Assembly: GCA_028707655.1 (NCBI GenBank)
Contig: JAQWAN010000081.1
Location: 1-8,308, forward strand
Source of the DNA: Bacteroidaceae bacterium
Lineage (GTDB): Bacteria > Bacteroidota > Bacteroidia > Bacteroidales > Bacteroidaceae
DNA length: 8,308 bases
Direction: 5' to 3'
In this document: positions 7,801 to 8,308 of the stretch, piece by piece
Position numbering within the stretch: position 1 is the first letter of the stretch
Layout of the letters: each line of letters starts with the position of its first letter
Made by a program: the position numbers and the translations under genes
The notes under the pieces: generated by a model
What the model was told of the DNA's origin: nothing
The model's input: only the letters and a program-made list of their open reading frames with translations
Databases searched by the model: none

Positions 7801-8308
7801 ATAAATAGAAGGAGGAGGTGGTAAGAAGACGTTTTCCACTATACACACGGCACATCACATACACCTGGTTTTCACTCGTTCCAAATAGCAAAGCAGCAGG
7901 ATGTGTGGCATCGTACTCTGCTCGCAACACCTTAAACCATCCCCTACATTTAACAGGCGTTTTGCTATCCAATTGCGAATAGAGAAGGAAACGGGCAGAA
8001 TAGTAATGCGCTTCTCCCGCCTCATCTGTAAAACAAAGCAGTAAGCCATATGCACCGCTCTCTATTTTTTTCCATGCCGATAGATCCAAGGGCGCATCGG
8101 TGGTAAAAGGTTGTGCCACTCCCACCTTTCGATTCTCGCGTAACAAGGTATCGTATTCTTTTTTAGCTAACGAAACAAAAGAGACTTTCGTCTGGTCGAA
8201 TGCATCGTTTAATAAGCTGTTTGAACTAACAGGAGTATCGGATACAGGAAAGGCCACTAACTGGTAGGTACCCTTTACAACCAACGGTTGATGGTTCGCA
8301 TTGTATAC
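4868..8308 (-). CDS. Alpha-2-macroglobulin family protein, 5'-truncated by window edge
   Basis: The last 1146 codons of a large A2M-like envelope protein are visible. The frame is open to the window edge, so the start, signal sequence and first macroglobulin (MG) domains are missing. Numbering from the first visible codon: MG-like beta domains at about 1-130; a bait-region-type domain at about 133-260, ending near FRDLLEPGQQ; a charged, Ser/Thr-rich linker at 352-393; the A2M core domain at about 393-490 (NYAETAFFYP, LPEALTSWKV, LPNIPRYVRAGDE); an alpha-toroid 'thioester' domain at about 598-920 with QLSDGSWGWF at 714-723; and a C-terminal MG10-like domain at about 1005-1146 (MDQRAACMEAEQPLSG). 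The thioester site is replaced by LPSLSTSTTNDVLS, so no covalent trapping is expected. Bacterial A2Ms are thought to trap proteases in the periplasm or at the surface; that role here is inference. An in-frame TTG at 8284 is not the start, because homology-like sequence continues upstream of it. Confidence 0.93.
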   Translation of the reverse strand, partial: VYNANHQPLVVKGTYQLVAFPVSDTPVSSNSLLNDAFDQTKVSFVSLAKKEYDTLLRENRKVGVAQPFTTDAPLDLSAWKKIESGAYGLLLCFTDEAGEAHYYSARFLLYSQLDSKTPVKCRGWFKVLRAEYDATHPAALLFGTSENQVYVMCRVYSGKRLLTTSSFYLSNTVQRFDYPQTDESGQPIKVEFAFVRDGELYRMDASFSKSKRSKELKLKWKSFRDLLEPGQQETWTLQIMGINQEAQKAELMATMYDASLDQLAFHTWNFTLNRMVPYYPTIWKFSVGENARFWFHFPLQLQEMEQHLLRYQTPKTIDEYPFFSAYRQPGNVRMMARAGGIRIKGAASLSNEDIVAKEEMSRFSRIEDAAEEVISTTENGAQKQSKTATPPRSNYAETAFFYPHLRTDKKGEVEISFTLPEALTSWKVMLLAHTQEMEYGQLISKVVANKAFMVLPNIPRYVRAGDEVTISSAIMNRSLLVQKGKIRLELFDPATEKVVLCQKKSFEVKVAKTATVDFQFKVDGDLSLLAVRIVAETKQASDGEQHYLPVLSSKQWITEAVPFSSYQKGEISIATDTLFNHASQTATKRRLLVEVTANPLWSALQALPSLSTSTTNDVLSIAAAYYANTLASTIVTTYPRIERVFEQWEQKGGTHHASPLQLDNDLKKILVEESPWMVEADQEQTMRQLHTLFLDKNAMRAKNAVLVRQLVELQLSDGSWGWFQGMSGNLSITNRVIRLLLRLQQNDAAALSPSLVEALRRARSYVTNQLTERYALLTAADKEHITSLDAATMHYLYYNALDKTALSAADAALHASLLPLLLKVKQETIADKAIAAMVLFKAGKKKEAQALLLSIREYSVYTAHAGRYFERTKTVGRDLIATQTLVLEVMHQLAPDPQWEEQLKRWLLLQKRVQQWRSPLATVDAIAALLLEEDNRLQEMPLTLTYGKQQIHSDKDGVGSIKVTFTDNQILAKQPVVIQKENDGLAWGAVYAQFLEETSKIKASRGVLQMERQLLLLRADGALKKGVPILPGMVLHNGDKVVTRLTIHVAQDVDYVQLMDQRAACMEAEQPLSGTVHQPSVSYYKSMKDATTHYFFEQLKKGAYVIEESYFISRSGVYQSGIATLQSAYAPSFISVAPSILLKVNK

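Noticed and set aside
1..8308. A new multi-gene defence, mobile or CRISPR system
   Set aside because: All recognised genes are housekeeping or envelope genes in one orientation. I saw no repeats, integrase, transposase, tRNA or spacer array.

Overview
The window is a piece of a Bacteroidota chromosome, most likely from the order Bacteroidales. This rests on protein character: Bacteroidetes-type SppA, LpxK, PNP and ThiL, and a large alpha-2-macroglobulin-like protein with the Bacteroidetes domain style. It also rests on two promoters matching the Bacteroidetes primary-sigma consensus (TTTG, about 19-20 nt, TAnnTTTG), and on A-rich start regions without Shine-Dalgarno sequences. I cannot resolve the family or genus from sequence alone.

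Every recognised gene lies on the minus strand, so transcription runs from high to low coordinates. First (4868-8308) comes the 3' part of an alpha-2-macroglobulin-family gene whose 5' end lies beyond the window. A 76-nt gap holding a strong promoter follows. Next come four tightly packed genes: sppA (3037-4791), lpxK (1933-3036, starting on the base after the sppA stop), a purine nucleoside phosphorylase (1161-1970, overlapping lpxK by 38 nt) and thiL (108-1148, after a 12-nt gap). An intrinsic terminator at 64-101 closes the unit. A second promoter at 13-43 faces out of the window toward a gene that is not visible.

Functionally the unit is mixed. SppA is an inner-membrane signal peptide peptidase. 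LpxK is the lipid A 4'-kinase. PNP salvages purines and ThiL makes thiamine diphosphate. The upstream A2M-like protein is probably a cell-envelope surveillance or protease-trap protein, but it lacks the thioester motif in the visible region. No promoter or terminator was recognised between sppA and thiL, and the junctions are abutting or overlapping, so these four are probably one co-transcribed, partly translationally coupled operon.

I found no mobile element, CRISPR array, RNA gene or defence island, and no evidence of a new multi-gene system. The points most worth a second look are an Asp at the purine-specificity position of the PNP, a plug-domain-like motif inside the A2M protein, and the two well-formed promoters. 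There is no gene-free stretch longer than about 110 bases.
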